Shown here: positions 9,223-18,146 of the stretch, piece after piece
Numbering within the stretch: position 1 is the stretch's first letter
Layout: every line of letters begins with the position of its first letter
From: Haloplasmatales bacterium 4B
GTDB lineage: Bacteria; Bacillota_I; Bacilli_A; Haloplasmatales; Haloplasmataceae
Length of the DNA: 61,296 nt
NCBI GenBank assembly: GCA_003586005.1
Contig: NSKI01000012.1
Location: 1 to 61,296 of the forward strand
Direction of reading: 5' to 3'
Notes under the pieces: generated by a model
Databases searched by the model: none
What the model was told of the DNA's origin: nothing
What the model saw: the letters and a program-made list of their open reading frames with translations, nothing else
Position numbers and translations under genes: made by a program

Positions 9223-10005
9223 ATGAATACTGAAAATGACATAAAAGAAGTATTTTCAATGTTAAGTGATTTATGTATTCCAACCATTAATAAAGTTTTT
9301 AAAGCAGAAATGGAGTTTTTTTTATCTGAAGTCGTAAAAGTTATAAATGAACAAGACTTTAATTACTTAAATAAAGTACTAAGTGAATTTGATATAAAAA
9401 AAATTGAAGATAGCCATGATAAATTAAATCTCAATTTTGTTGAATTTACATATGCATTTTTTCATGTTTGGATGGAATATATCCACACATCAACAAATAA
9501 AACACTTAAATTTAGTTTTCAAGTAGATAGAGAATTTATAGAATCGACTAATGAAATGTTTTTCAAATGTTTTTTAAACGCAGACATATTAAATTTTTAT
9601 AAAGAACTATATCAATTAGATGAAGTAAGGTTAAGATTACTTGAAACAGATCTTAATTATAAGAATATTGTTTTTAGAGGACTTACAGATACTACAAATT
9701 CTTTTGACCAACAGTTAAATTTTGTTTTTGAAATTTTAAAAAATGAACTAGAAAAATTAGATGCAGATAATTTATTATTTTCGTATATAGATGAATATAA
9801 GAAATATTGTTTTAATATTCTAGAAAGTATTAATAGATTTAACAAAGTTATTAAGGAGTTTAAAACAATATACTTACAAACATGTGTTGAAGTCTTTGGT
9901 AAAATTATTGATGAATTGTATAATGAACTTGAAATAAGAGATATAAAAATAGAATTATTTGATTTAAAAATGCACATGCTAAAATTTTTAAAAGTAATTA
10001 TTTAA
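9223..10005 (+). CDS. Hypothetical helical cytoplasmic protein
   Basis: 260 residues, not recognised. The sequence is acidic and lysine-rich with regular hydrophobic spacing, predicted almost entirely alpha-helical. No signal peptide, membrane segment, cysteine motif or catalytic signature was found. It starts at ATG with AAGGGGGAGAG upstream, a strong RBS. It stands alone between the terminator at 9110-9152 and the bidirectional terminator at 10048-10091. A helical sensor or scaffold protein would fit, but nothing in the sequence proves it. Confidence 0.6.
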   Translation: MNTENDIKEVFSMLSDLCIPTINKVFKAEMEFFLSEVVKVINEQDFNYLNKVLSEFDIKKIEDSHDKLNLNFVEFTYAFFHVWMEYIHTSTNKTLKFSFQVDREFIESTNEMFFKCFLNADILNFYKELYQLDEVRLRLLETDLNYKNIVFRGLTDTTNSFDQQLNFVFEILKNELEKLDADNLLFSYIDEYKKYCFNILESINRFNKVIKEFKTIYLQTCVEVFGKIIDELYNELEIRDIKIELFDLKMHMLKFLKVII

Positions 10006-10047
10006 TATTATAAAAGTGATTTAATGAATGTATCCAGATATTGATTA

Positions 10048-10091
10048 ATATAAAAAATTCTAGAGTGTATTACTCCAGAATTTTTTATATT
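10048..10091. terminator. Bidirectional terminator
   Basis: Long stem (AATATAAAAAATTCT.GAGT with one mismatch) around a short GTATT loop. A-rich and T-rich flanks serve both convergent genes. Confidence 0.85.
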
Positions 10092-11928
10092 AGTATAATT
10101 TTTGTGTTTTTTCCTCAATAAATTGATTAGTATATAAGCGATAATAATAACCACCTAATTTAAGTAATTCGTGATGATTACCTTGTTCAACAATTTTCCC
10201 ATCCCTAACAACTAAAATCTTATCACTTGATACAATTGTTGAAAGTCTATGAGCTATTATGAAACTAGTTCTACCATGCAGTAATTTATCAATAGCTTTT
10301 TGTACTTTCATTTCTGTTTCAGTATCAATTGAGGATGTTGCTTCATCTAAAACAAAGATTGCTGGGTCAGCTAAAATAGCTCTAGCAAAGGATATGAGTT
10401 GTTTTTGTCCTGTTGATAGTCTTCCGCCACCTTCGCCAACTTCTGTTTCATAACCCTTCTCAAATCCAGTAATAAAATCATGGGCATCTACCAATTTAGT
10501 TGCTTCTATTACTTCCTCATCTGTCGCTTCAAGTCTACCATAACGGATGTTTTCCATAATTGTCCCACTAAACAGATGCGGACTTTGTAAAACATAACCT
10601 AAGTTTGAGTGTAACCAACCTAATGAACGGTTTCGATAATCTACATCGTCGATTAGAATACTACCTTCAGTTGGTTCAAAAAAGCGACAAATCAAATTAA
10701 CGACTGTACTTTTACCTGCCCCTGTTTCACCTACTAAAGCGATAGTTTCACCAGCATCTACTTTTAAGTTAAAATTTTCCAAGATATTTTCATCTTCGTT
10801 ATATCTAAATGTCACATCTTTAAATTCAACTTTTCCTTGTATTTTTTCCCAATTTTCTCTTTTGAAATCTAAGAAGTCACCATATTTTAGTATTACTTCC
10901 TCATTATCAATTATATCTGGTTCAGTTTCTAATAGTGATAAAAGTCGTTCTGCTGATGCCTGAGCTTGTTGTAATTCAGCCAAAACTCTTGCAAGTTGTA
11001 ATATTGGATCAAAAAATTGAGTTGAATAAGTAATAAATAATGATAATGTTCCAACAGAGATAGCACCAATTAAATAATAATTACCACCATAATATATTGC
11101 TAATCCTGTTCCTACAAAACCTAAAATTAATACAACAGGGAAAAATAATGATGATATTATTGCCGCCCTAATTGACTTTGATCTCATCGAACTCGTTAAA
11201 CGATCAAATTCGTTTAAGTTCTTTTCTTCAAGCACTAATGTTTTTGATGTTTTAGCTCCAGTAATCCCTTCATTAAATGATCCGGTAATTTTAGAATTAA
11301 TTTTTCTTACTTCACGATAAAGTCTTAACATCATTTGTCTAAAAACGATACTAATAATTATTATCACTGGTGTAACTGCTAGGGTAATAAGTGCTAATTT
11401 AACATTTATCACAAACATTACAACAGATATTGAGACCATCATCATTAAGCCCCAACTCATATCAATTAATCCCCAAGAGATAATTTCACTTAATCTTTTC
11501 GCATCGCTTGTTAGCCTAGCCATAATCCATCCTACTGGAGTATTGTTAAAATAGGAAAATGATAATGATTGTAGTTTTTCAAAAGCAGATTTTCTTAAAC
11601 TATATGATAGTTCAACTTCTATTGTTCCTGCGAATTTTATGAAAGCGAATATGAAGATTGTTTGTAATATCGCAAAAACTAAAAATGAAGCACCAAATTT
11701 ATATAAAATAGATCTATCTAGAGGAACACCTTCTATTAGTGAATCTTCTACGTAATCTATTACCCAACGATTTAATAGCGGAAATATCGCATCAAATGCG
11801 GCAATTATTAATACGCATATTACACCAAGGATAATATATTTTTTTAGAGGGGCTAAATATTTAAAGATTTTTTTCCATGTTTTAATATTTATACTTGTAG
11901 AAAAATCTTGTTCTTGAAAGTCTTGCAT
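10090..11928 (-). CDS. ABC exporter half-transporter, catalytic subunit (BmrD/YheH-like)
   Basis: 612 residues: a six-helix exporter-type membrane domain (about 30-330) followed by an ATPase domain. Walker A is GETGAGKST and Walker B VLDEATSS with catalytic E529. The signature is LSTGQKQL, deviating from the canonical LSGGQ. The partner gene upstream has a canonical signature but Asp in place of the catalytic Glu. Degenerate and consensus sites therefore complement each other, as in BmrCD-type heterodimers. It starts 2 nt after the partner's stop. Substrate probably drugs or lipids; not determinable here. Confidence 0.87.
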   Translation of the reverse strand: MQDFQEQDFSTSINIKTWKKIFKYLAPLKKYIILGVICVLIIAAFDAIFPLLNRWVIDYVEDSLIEGVPLDRSILYKFGASFLVFAILQTIFIFAFIKFAGTIEVELSYSLRKSAFEKLQSLSFSYFNNTPVGWIMARLTSDAKRLSEIISWGLIDMSWGLMMMVSISVVMFVINVKLALITLAVTPVIIIISIVFRQMMLRLYREVRKINSKITGSFNEGITGAKTSKTLVLEEKNLNEFDRLTSSMRSKSIRAAIISSLFFPVVLILGFVGTGLAIYYGGNYYLIGAISVGTLSLFITYSTQFFDPILQLARVLAELQQAQASAERLLSLLETEPDIIDNEEVILKYGDFLDFKRENWEKIQGKVEFKDVTFRYNEDENILENFNLKVDAGETIALVGETGAGKSTVVNLICRFFEPTEGSILIDDVDYRNRSLGWLHSNLGYVLQSPHLFSGTIMENIRYGRLEATDEEVIEATKLVDAHDFITGFEKGYETEVGEGGGRLSTGQKQLISFARAILADPAIFVLDEATSSIDTETEMKVQKAIDKLLHGRTSFIIAHRLSTIVSSDKILVVRDGKIVEQGNHHELLKLGGYYYRLYTNQFIEEKTQKLY

Positions 11929-11930
11929 TT

Positions 11931-13730
11931 TTACTTCACCTCATTTAAATTGAAATCTTCGTCAATAGCTGTTTGGATTTCAAAGATTTTCTTATATACT
12001 TTTTTATTTTGAATTAACTCATTATGAGTACCCATTTCAATAATTTTACCATCTTCTAATACGATGATTTTATCTGCTTCCATCGCAGTAGCTATTCTAT
12101 GAGTAATAATAATTTTTGTTAGTTTGTTTGACCGTTTGGCCAAGGCATTTCTAATTGATAAATCAGTTTCTGTATCAACAGCACTTAAAGAATCATCAAA
12201 AATTAAGATAGGTAAATTTTTAACTAACATCCTTGCTATTGCAACACGTTGTTTTTGCCCACCTGACAATGTTACACCACGCTCACCAATTAAAGTGGTA
12301 TAGCCTTTATCAAAGTGAATTATATCCTCATGAATTGAAGCAATTCTTGCCGCTTTATGGATTGATTCTTCATCGGGATTATCTGATATAATTCCAATAT
12401 TATCGAATATAGTTTTTGAAAATAGAAATGGTTCTTGTAAAACTATTCCGATATTTTTTCTTATCCATTGTTTATCTATTTCTTTTAACTCTACACCGTC
12501 AATTTGGATTGATCCACCTGTATAGTCGTATAATCTGACTAATATATGAGCTAGTGTAGATTTTCCACTACCAGTTTTTCCAATAATCGCCACTGTTTCA
12601 CCTTTGTTAATATTAAACGATATGTCTTTTAAAGTAGGAACATTGGAATCACTAAAAACAAAATCAACATGATTAAATGTAATATTACCTTTAACCTCAG
12701 GTTTTAATAAGTCATTATTTTCATATTCATCTTTTTCATCTAATACTTCTTGAATACGTTTAACAGCAACTGTACTTTTACCTAAATCAACAATTATCCT
12801 TGCTAATTGACGAATAGGCCATAATACGTAATTAATAAAGATTGAGAAAGCGATTAAATCTCCTAAGGATATTACACCAGTTAAGGCAAAATATGAACCT
12901 ACTACTATTGTTAATCCAATTTGTAGTAAACAGATCAAATCTGAGGCTGACCAATAAAATGCCATATAATTAATAATCTTTTGTACGTTATCACTATATT
13001 TACGACTATAACTTTCAAAACGTTCTATTTCATGTTTCTCTCTTGCAAATGCTTTTACTACTCTAATACCTGTTAAGTTTTCTTGTAATGAAGTGCTCAT
13101 TTTACCTTCAGATTCATCAGTTTCAGTAAATACTTTTTGAATTTTTTTGAAGAATATTAAAGCAAATGAAAAGATTATTGGAACTACAGCTAATGAGATT
13201 AGCGTCATTAAGGTATTTATTGTGAACATTTGAATTAAAACGAAAACAAAAAGAAAAATTATTCTAAACATTTCAGGTAATTGGTTGCCAATAAAACCTC
13301 TGATTGTATCAACATCTGATGTGCTTCTTTGGATTAAATCACCAGTTTCTGCATGTGTATGATAAGAATATGATAATTTTTGAATATGATCATATAAACG
13401 AACTCGAATCTTATAAGCTACACTTTCAGAAAAAACAGCGTTAGATCTTCCTGATATAAACATAAAGAAAGCTCGGAAAAATTGTAAAGTTACAAGTACA
13501 ATGCCTAGATATAATAATTGTTTTAATTGTGTAGGTCCTTTGTCAATAAAATAAGTAAATAAATTAGGTAACTGCGTTGGCTCACCTTTAAATATTGAGT
13601 CAACAGCGTGTTTATAAAATAATGGAATTAGTGTTAATGTGTAAGTCACAAATATTAACGAAATGATTGACATTAATAGATAAATAATATCGTTTTTGAT
13701 CCAACTGTAGATTGTTTTTGTATACTTCAT
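11931..13730 (-). CDS. ABC exporter half-transporter with degenerate ATPase site (BmrC/YheI-like)
   Basis: 599 residues, six-helix membrane domain then ATPase. Walker A is GKTGSGKST, the signature LSGGQKQR, and Walker B ILIFDDSLSAVD with D513 where the catalytic glutamate should be. This Glu-to-Asp change is the hallmark of the non-catalytic partner of heterodimeric exporters. First structural gene of the exporter operon. Its ATG (13730) follows AAAGGGTGG. Between the promoter and this gene lie a 27-codon leader ORF and two terminator hairpins, so expression is probably controlled by attenuation. Confidence 0.88.
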   Translation of the reverse strand: MKYTKTIYSWIKNDIIYLLMSIISLIFVTYTLTLIPLFYKHAVDSIFKGEPTQLPNLFTYFIDKGPTQLKQLLYLGIVLVTLQFFRAFFMFISGRSNAVFSESVAYKIRVRLYDHIQKLSYSYHTHAETGDLIQRSTSDVDTIRGFIGNQLPEMFRIIFLFVFVLIQMFTINTLMTLISLAVVPIIFSFALIFFKKIQKVFTETDESEGKMSTSLQENLTGIRVVKAFAREKHEIERFESYSRKYSDNVQKIINYMAFYWSASDLICLLQIGLTIVVGSYFALTGVISLGDLIAFSIFINYVLWPIRQLARIIVDLGKSTVAVKRIQEVLDEKDEYENNDLLKPEVKGNITFNHVDFVFSDSNVPTLKDISFNINKGETVAIIGKTGSGKSTLAHILVRLYDYTGGSIQIDGVELKEIDKQWIRKNIGIVLQEPFLFSKTIFDNIGIISDNPDEESIHKAARIASIHEDIIHFDKGYTTLIGERGVTLSGGQKQRVAIARMLVKNLPILIFDDSLSAVDTETDLSIRNALAKRSNKLTKIIITHRIATAMEADKIIVLEDGKIIEMGTHNELIQNKKVYKKIFEIQTAIDEDFNLNEVK

Positions 13731-13792
13731 TCATACCACCCTTTAAAAAAAATTTAAATTTATATTATTAATGTTAATTTTCTCCATAAAAA

Positions 13793-13822
13793 AATAGGAG
13801 AATGTGTCTACATACTCCTATT
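13793..13822 (-). terminator. Attenuator terminator 2 before the ABC exporter
   Basis: Minus-strand stem AATAGGAG (13822-13815) with CTCCTATT (13800-13793), extended inside by ATGT/ACAT pairing and followed by a run of T (13794-13788). It lies 63 nt before the exporter start codon, so it must be read through for expression. Confidence 0.85.
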
Positions 13823-13837
13823 ATTATATAAATTTAT

Positions 13838-13873
13838 AAAAATAAAAACAGGAGTCCTTAACAGAAAGACTCC
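13838..13873 (-). terminator. Attenuator terminator 1 before the ABC exporter
   Basis: Minus-strand stem GGAGTC (13873-13868) with GACTCC (13856-13851) followed by TGTTTTTATTTTT. Its 3' arm (ACTCCT) is also complementary to AGGAGT in the 5' arm of the next hairpin, giving an alternative antiterminator pairing. Confidence 0.75.
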
Positions 13874-13912
13874 AAAAAAAGACAATAATGTTACATATAT
13901 CTTATTTGTAAG

Positions 13913-13996
13913 TTAAAAAGAAACCTTCTGTGAAGACAATGATAGATTGTATTCAGTTATTTTATTCATTACATTTGCATTTAATTTATTAATCAT
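13913..13996 (-). CDS. Leader peptide of the ABC exporter operon
   Basis: 27-codon ORF (begins MINKLNANVM, ends SSQKVSF) with a near-perfect Shine-Dalgarno GGAGGTGA 8 nt before the ATG. It sits 41 nt downstream of a consensus promoter and upstream of two tandem terminators and the exporter genes. The arrangement is like the bmrB leader of Bacillus subtilis bmrCD, where translation of a short peptide controls terminator read-through when ribosome-targeting drugs are present. The peptide has no recognisable homology. Position, RBS and downstream hairpins are the evidence. Confidence 0.7.
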   Translation of the reverse strand: MINKLNANVMNKITEYNLSLSSQKVSF

Positions 13997-14037
13997 TCTC
14001 TTCACCTCCGAATCTTATTTTTATTTCATGCTTTATT

Positions 14038-14066
14038 ATTTTAACAATGTAAATTCTAATTGTCAA
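14038..14066 (-). promoter_or_regulatory. Consensus sigma-A promoter of exporter leader
   Basis: Minus strand TTGACA (14066-14061), 17-nt spacer, TAAAAT (14043-14038). The start point would fall about 30 nt upstream of the leader-peptide ATG. Confidence 0.85.
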
Positions 14067-14189
14067 CAATTTCCTTAAAAAAATTTTTTTTTTGCGAATA
14101 ATATATTATATGACCACGAGTTTATAATATGTTAGATAGTTTAATTTTGTGATATAATATAAATAATTATTTTAGAAATGGAGTTACAT

Positions 14190-14504
14190 ATGACAAATAT
14201 TAGAGAGATTACTGAGGTTAATGAAGTAATTAATAATGATTTAGCTGTTATTATTGCAAAATCAAAGAATTGTTCTGTTTGCAAACCAGTTTCAGAAAAT
14301 TTAGAAAATTTAATGAAAAATTACCCAAACGTACTATTGTATAGTATATATATTGAAGAACTAGAAATGTTTAGTGGACAATTTTTGGTTTTTACAGTTC
14401 CTACGATACTTATCTTTTCTGGTGGAAAAGAATTATTAAGGGAATCCCGATTTATTAATTTTAGTAATATTAAGAGGTTGTTAGACAATTATAGCCAGAA
14501 ATAA
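14190..14504 (+). CDS. Thioredoxin-like protein
   Basis: 104 residues with thioredoxin-fold layout. The active-site motif is CSVC (in SKNCSVCKPV, about residue 28). The cis-proline segment is FTVPTILIF, and the strand-helix ending matches the family. CxxC thioredoxin-like proteins of this size act as disulfide reductases. The middle two residues (SV) are atypical compared with GP, so redox potential and partner may differ. ATG 14190 has GGAG 6 nt upstream. surE follows after 16 nt, probably co-transcribed. An extended -10 (TGATATAAT) at 14150-14158 is the likely promoter. Confidence 0.8.
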   Translation: MTNIREITEVNEVINNDLAVIIAKSKNCSVCKPVSENLENLMKNYPNVLLYSIYIEELEMFSGQFLVFTVPTILIFSGGKELLRESRFINFSNIKRLLDNYSQK

Positions 14505-14520
14505 TAGAAGGAGGGAATTT

Positions 14521-15246
14521 ATGAATATATTAGTAGTTAACGATGATGGATATCAAGCAAAAGGAATTGCTTTATTGGCTGAAGCTTTTAAGAAAATTGG
14601 GAATGTGTTTGTTGTTGCACCACACTCAGGACAAAGTGGGGCATCAAGTTCGATTACAGTTAAAACAGGTTTAACTGTACATACTCATCCCCTTAATGTT
14701 TGGAGTGTAGAAGGGACACCTAGTGATTGCATTAAATTCGCGTTATATGGATTGAAACTAGATATAGATTTAGTTGTTTCTGGTGTAAATGATGGTTTTA
14801 ATATCGGGATTGATACGATTTATTCAGGGACAGTTGGAGCGACTATGGAAGCTTTATACCATGGGAAAAAAGCGATAGCTTTTTCAACTGAATATAATAA
14901 TTTTGAAATTGTTGATAATGAAATAGATTCGGTTATTAGTTACATTTTTGGAAATGATTTAGTATCAAGTGATTATGTTTTAAATGTCAATTTTCCTAAA
15001 AAGGAGTTTACTAAGAGTAAAGGAATTGCTATAACAGATTTGGGAATTATAAGATCTGAAATAGAATTTTCCGAAAAAGAAAATATGATGTATTCAAAGA
15101 GAACTTTTCAGCCATCTGAAAACACAGAAATTACTGATACATGGGCATTGAAAAATGGCTACACATCAATTACTCCTTTAAAATTAGGAAATGGCGATAA
15201 GGCAATTGTTAAAATGTTAAATGAAAAAACTAAACATAAAAAATAA
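14521..15246 (+). CDS. surE: 5'/3'-nucleotidase SurE
   Basis: 241 residues. The divalent-metal site of SurE is clear: NDDG at residues 7-10, the serine in the SGQSGASSSIT loop near 38-47, and the asparagine in VSGVNDG near 90. The segment YSGTVGATMEAL is also a family signature. SurE dephosphorylates nucleoside monophosphates and short polyphosphates in the cytosol during starvation or stress. The RBS AAGGAGGG precedes the ATG. It ends at the bidirectional terminator 15248-15272. Confidence 0.95.
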   Translation: MNILVVNDDGYQAKGIALLAEAFKKIGNVFVVAPHSGQSGASSSITVKTGLTVHTHPLNVWSVEGTPSDCIKFALYGLKLDIDLVVSGVNDGFNIGIDTIYSGTVGATMEALYHGKKAIAFSTEYNNFEIVDNEIDSVISYIFGNDLVSSDYVLNVNFPKKEFTKSKGIAITDLGIIRSEIEFSEKENMMYSKRTFQPSENTEITDTWALKNGYTSITPLKLGNGDKAIVKMLNEKTKHKK

Positions 15247-15247
15247 A

Positions 15248-15272
15248 AAATACCACTTAAGTGGTATTTTTA
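15248..15272. terminator. Bidirectional terminator between surE and lysine transporter operon
   Basis: Perfect palindrome AAAATACCACTT/AAGTGGTATTTT, immediately after surE and overlapping the 3' end of the convergent ABC ATPase gene. Confidence 0.9.
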
Positions 15273-16010
15273 TCTTTTTTCAATAATTCTTCTTAAAAAT
15301 TCACTTGTACGCTTGTTTTTTGGATTTAAGAAAATAACTTCAGGTTTATCAGTTTCTATTATATTTCCTTCATCCATAAAAACAACCATATCGGAAACTT
15401 CTTTAGCAAAGTCCATCTCATGAGTAACAACAACCATAGTCATTCCCAACTTTGCAAGATCACGCATAACATTCAGTACATCACCCACCATCTCAGGGTC
15501 CAAAGCTGAAGTAGGCTCATCAAATAACATAATTTCTGGGTTCATCGATAGAGCTCGTGATATCGCAACCCTTTGTTTTTGGCCTCCGGATAAACTAAAC
15601 ACATTAGTTTGAGCAAAGGCACTCATTCCGACTTTTTCTAGTAATGATAAAGCAGTTTTTTGGGCTTGGTCCTTACTTTTTTTTAAGACTTCAGTTTGTC
15701 CTAAAGTGCAGTTTTCTAAAACAGTTTTATTGTTAAATAAATTAAAGTTTTGAAACACCATACCCATTTTGGTTCTTAATTTATTTAAATCCGTATTAGG
15801 TGAAGTTAAATCATTTCCAGCAAATATTATTTTACCTTCATTTGGCTCTTCTAACAAATTAAGACATCTAAGTAAAGTGGACTTTCCACTTCCAGAAGGT
15901 CCGATAATACAAACTACTTGCCCTTTATTAATATTTAAATTAATGCCCTTTAGTACTTCATTATTTCCAAATTTTTTTCGCAAATTGGTAATTTCAATAA
16001 TTCTTTTCAT
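15270..16010 (-). CDS. Amino-acid ABC importer ATPase (probable lysine)
   Basis: 246-residue polar amino-acid transport ATPase of the GlnQ/HisP class. Motifs are Walker [10 protein letters not shown], signature LSGGQKQR, Walker [15 protein letters not shown] and the switch histidine in VVVTHEMDF. It is the last gene of a three-gene operon (binding protein, permease, ATPase), 11 nt after the permease. The operon starts with a lysine riboswitch, so the substrate is inferred to be lysine. It powers import at the membrane by ATP hydrolysis. Confidence 0.92.
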   Translation of the reverse strand: MKRIIEITNLRKKFGNNEVLKGINLNINKGQVVCIIGPSGSGKSTLLRCLNLLEEPNEGKIIFAGNDLTSPNTDLNKLRTKMGMVFQNFNLFNNKTVLENCTLGQTEVLKKSKDQAQKTALSLLEKVGMSAFAQTNVFSLSGGQKQRVAISRALSMNPEIMLFDEPTSALDPEMVGDVLNVMRDLAKLGMTMVVVTHEMDFAKEVSDMVVFMDEGNIIETDKPEVIFLNPKNKRTSEFLRRIIEKR

Positions 16011-16021
16011 GTGACCACCTT

Positions 16022-16822
16022 CTAATTACTTTGACTTGTAGGGAACGATTTAATATCTTCTTTTGAAGAACCAAATCGATAACTTATATAATATAAAATT
16101 CTTGTTGTTGTAAATGTCATAATCAAATATAAAATTGCTGTTATTACATAGCCTTCAATTTGACGATAATATATGGCATTTACTTTTCTAGTTGCAAAAA
16201 ATAACTCTGACACAGCAATTACACTTAAAACAGCAGTGTCCTTAATGTTAATTACGAATTCATTTCCAATTGAGGGTATACTGTTTTTAAATGCCTGGGG
16301 AATAATGACATGACGCATTGCTTGAGCCCGTGTCATTCCTATACTTCTTGCAGCCTCCATTTGCCCTTTATCAATGGCGTTAATACTCCCTCGTAAAACT
16401 TCTATAATATAAGCTGAAGTATTAATGGAAACGATTATTATCCCATAAACAATAATACCAGGAACAATTATGTATCCACCAAATTTTATTGTTAAATCTA
16501 AACCGATGCCCATTAAACCATAATAAATTATCACTGCCTGGACCATCATTGGTGTTCCTCGTAATACTTCAACATAAAATGTTGTAATTAAAATTCCTGC
16601 TTTTTTCCAAAATTTTATTAGTTTGGAATCTCTTTTGGTTATATTTTGGATTTTAATAGGGGTAATTATAAACGCAAGAATAAGTCCTAACAAAGTTCCA
16701 ATTAGGGCTATAATGATAGTATATTTCATTCCATTAAAAAACATCGGCCAATATTCTAAAAATAAAAACCAAACCCAGCCAAAAAAACTTTCTGGGTAGA
16801 TTTCTGTTGTTAAAAATCTCAT
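16022..16822 (-). CDS. Amino-acid ABC importer permease (probable lysine)
   Basis: 266-residue HisM/GlnP-type permease with several hydrophobic helices from about residue 30. The cytoplasmic EAA loop, which docks the ATPase, reads [23 protein letters not shown] typical N-terminal signature is [18 protein letters not shown]. It follows the binding-protein gene after a hairpin-containing gap (16846-16872) and precedes the ATPase. It forms the membrane channel of the transporter; the lysine assignment rests on the operon's riboswitch. Confidence 0.92.
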   Translation of the reverse strand: MRFLTTEIYPESFFGWVWFLFLEYWPMFFNGMKYTIIIALIGTLLGLILAFIITPIKIQNITKRDSKLIKFWKKAGILITTFYVEVLRGTPMMVQAVIIYYGLMGIGLDLTIKFGGYIIVPGIIVYGIIIVSINTSAYIIEVLRGSINAIDKGQMEAARSIGMTRAQAMRHVIIPQAFKNSIPSIGNEFVINIKDTAVLSVIAVSELFFATRKVNAIYYRQIEGYVITAILYLIMTFTTTRILYYISYRFGSSKEDIKSFPTSQSN

Positions 16823-16845
16823 TTTTTATGCTCCTTCTAAAAAAC

Positions 16846-16872
16846 TTAAGTAAGGAATTTACCCTTACTTAA
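16846..16872 (-). terminator. Intra-operon hairpin between binding protein and permease
   Basis: Ten-base stem TTAAGTAAGG/CCTTACTTAA with a GTTTTTT tract after it on the minus strand. Such partial terminators usually let binding protein exceed permease. Confidence 0.7.
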
Positions 16873-16878
16873 TAAATA

Positions 16879-17709
16879 TTATTCGCTAGTTTCACTTATA
16901 AATTCATTCATCCAAGTTGTACGATGCTCAGTGGTTATAGTAGCTAAAATTTCATTGATTTCATTTTTAAGCTCAACATCCGCTTTTCTTAATCCAATTG
17001 CAGTTGTTGTAAATGCTTCAGATAATTCAAATCCTTCTCCATCTTGGAATTTAATGATTTTTAAATTCGAGTTATTGTTTGTGATGTGTGTAGCTACAGG
17101 TGACTCAGCAATAAATCCATCAATTGTACCTTTAACTAATGCAGTTACCAAACTAGGATAGTCAGACAATGGCGTTGCATGGTTGGCACCAGTTAATTGG
17201 GGAATTAATCCTTCTTCATCTTGTAAAGTTCCTAGTTGGGCAGCGATATTAGCTCCATTAAAGTCATTTTTTGTTTGAGCATCTTTGTATTTTCCATTTT
17301 CTAGTACAACAACTACTTGCTCAGTAGCATCAACCATATGATAATAGGCATCTGTAAAATCAATAGTTAACTTTCTTTTTTCAGATGGGCTCATGCCTGC
17401 AATTATAACGTCGATTTGATTTGTGTTTAGTGCAGGGATTAACCCGTCCCATTCTAAAGATTTAATTACCAATTCATAATCTAATTCATCGGCAATTGTT
17501 TGTGCAATTTTAACATCATAGCCATCACAATATTGATTAGTTCCATCTACTTTTACAGAAGTATCGGTCTGATTTGGTGTTATATAGTTATATGGTGCAT
17601 AGGCACATTCCATGCCTACTACTAAGGTATTGCCAGTAACTTCCTTTGTACACGCTGACAAAATTAAGAGAAAGGTACCTAAGGTAATAACCAAAAAATA
17701 TTTATGCAT
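16879..17709 (-). CDS. Amino-acid ABC importer substrate-binding lipoprotein (probable lysine)
   Basis: 276-residue extracellular solute-binding protein, family 3. It has an N-terminal lipoprotein signal (LLILSAC, cysteine at 20). The ligand-pocket pattern ECAYAPYNY comes early and MSPSEKRKLTIDFTDAYY mid-protein, with the carboxylate-binding arginine. It binds the amino acid outside the membrane and delivers it to the permease. First gene of the operon. The 5' leader is an L-box riboswitch ending in a terminator 27 nt before this start codon, so lysine represses it. RBS AGGAGGAAA precedes the ATG. Confidence 0.9.
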   Translation of the reverse strand: MHKYFLVITLGTFLLILSACTKEVTGNTLVVGMECAYAPYNYITPNQTDTSVKVDGTNQYCDGYDVKIAQTIADELDYELVIKSLEWDGLIPALNTNQIDVIIAGMSPSEKRKLTIDFTDAYYHMVDATEQVVVVLENGKYKDAQTKNDFNGANIAAQLGTLQDEEGLIPQLTGANHATPLSDYPSLVTALVKGTIDGFIAESPVATHITNNNSNLKIIKFQDGEGFELSEAFTTTAIGLRKADVELKNEINEILATITTEHRTTWMNEFISETSE

Positions 17710-17735
17710 AATATTTCCTCCTAAAAATTTTACAT

Positions 17736-17975
17736 AAAAAAAGATGCAATTAGCATCTTAGCCAATTGCATCACAACTTAATAATAAAATAGAAAGGGAG
17801 AAGATGCAATTGATAGCGCCAATACTTTTTACAGTAGAGAGTACTACAAGTATTCCTTGTAGTCCCACAAACTTTATATGCCTATAAAACTTGTTCGGCG
17901 ATGTATACCTTTCAAATGTATCAAAGCATGCCTGCTCCACATTTTACTTATTTGCATCGCAACCTCTATCAATTT
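17736..17975 (-). promoter_or_regulatory. Lysine riboswitch (L box) with transcription terminator
   Basis: The minus-strand leader carries L-box core strings in order: AGAGGTTGCGATG, AGTAA, GAAAGG then ATCGCCGAAC, a TGGGAC, and ACTGT. P1 is nine perfect pairs, AATTGATAG (17974-17966) with CTATCAATT (17816-17808). The terminator is GATGCAATT (17772-17764) with AATTGCATC (17751-17743) followed by T7. An antiterminator can form between CAATTGCATC (17812-17803) and GATGCAATTG (17772-17763). The antiterminator shares bases with the P1 3' strand, so lysine binding should free the terminator. Confidence 0.93.
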
Positions 17976-17990
17976 TTATGTATGTGAAAT

Positions 17991-18019
17991 ATTATAACAC
18001 ATGAAAATATAATATCAAG
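17991..18019 (-). promoter_or_regulatory. Promoter of the lysine transporter operon
   Basis: Minus strand TTGATA (18019-18014), 17-nt spacer, perfect TATAAT (17996-17991), just before the riboswitch P1. Confidence 0.8.
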
Positions 18020-18146
18020 GCAAAGATTGAGAAAACCTAATGAAAGTGTTTTTATGTAATATATATATTTTCGCAAACCATTATACTTTTATTAACATAC
18101 ACTATTAATAAGTAAATTTCATGAAATTAAGGAGGGAAGATGTAAT

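Noticed and set aside
17758-17940. 60-codon minus-strand ORF before the binding-protein gene
   Set aside because: It lies inside the lysine riboswitch, whose RNA elements explain the sequence.
17710-18019. T-box leader upstream of the amino-acid transporter
   Set aside because: No T-box sequence or specifier loop was found; the L-box core strings fit instead.
18096-18103. Sigma-E promoter for the YaaH/SleL-like gene
   Set aside because: Only the -10-like CATACACT was seen; no convincing -35 at correct spacing, so it is not listed as a promoter.
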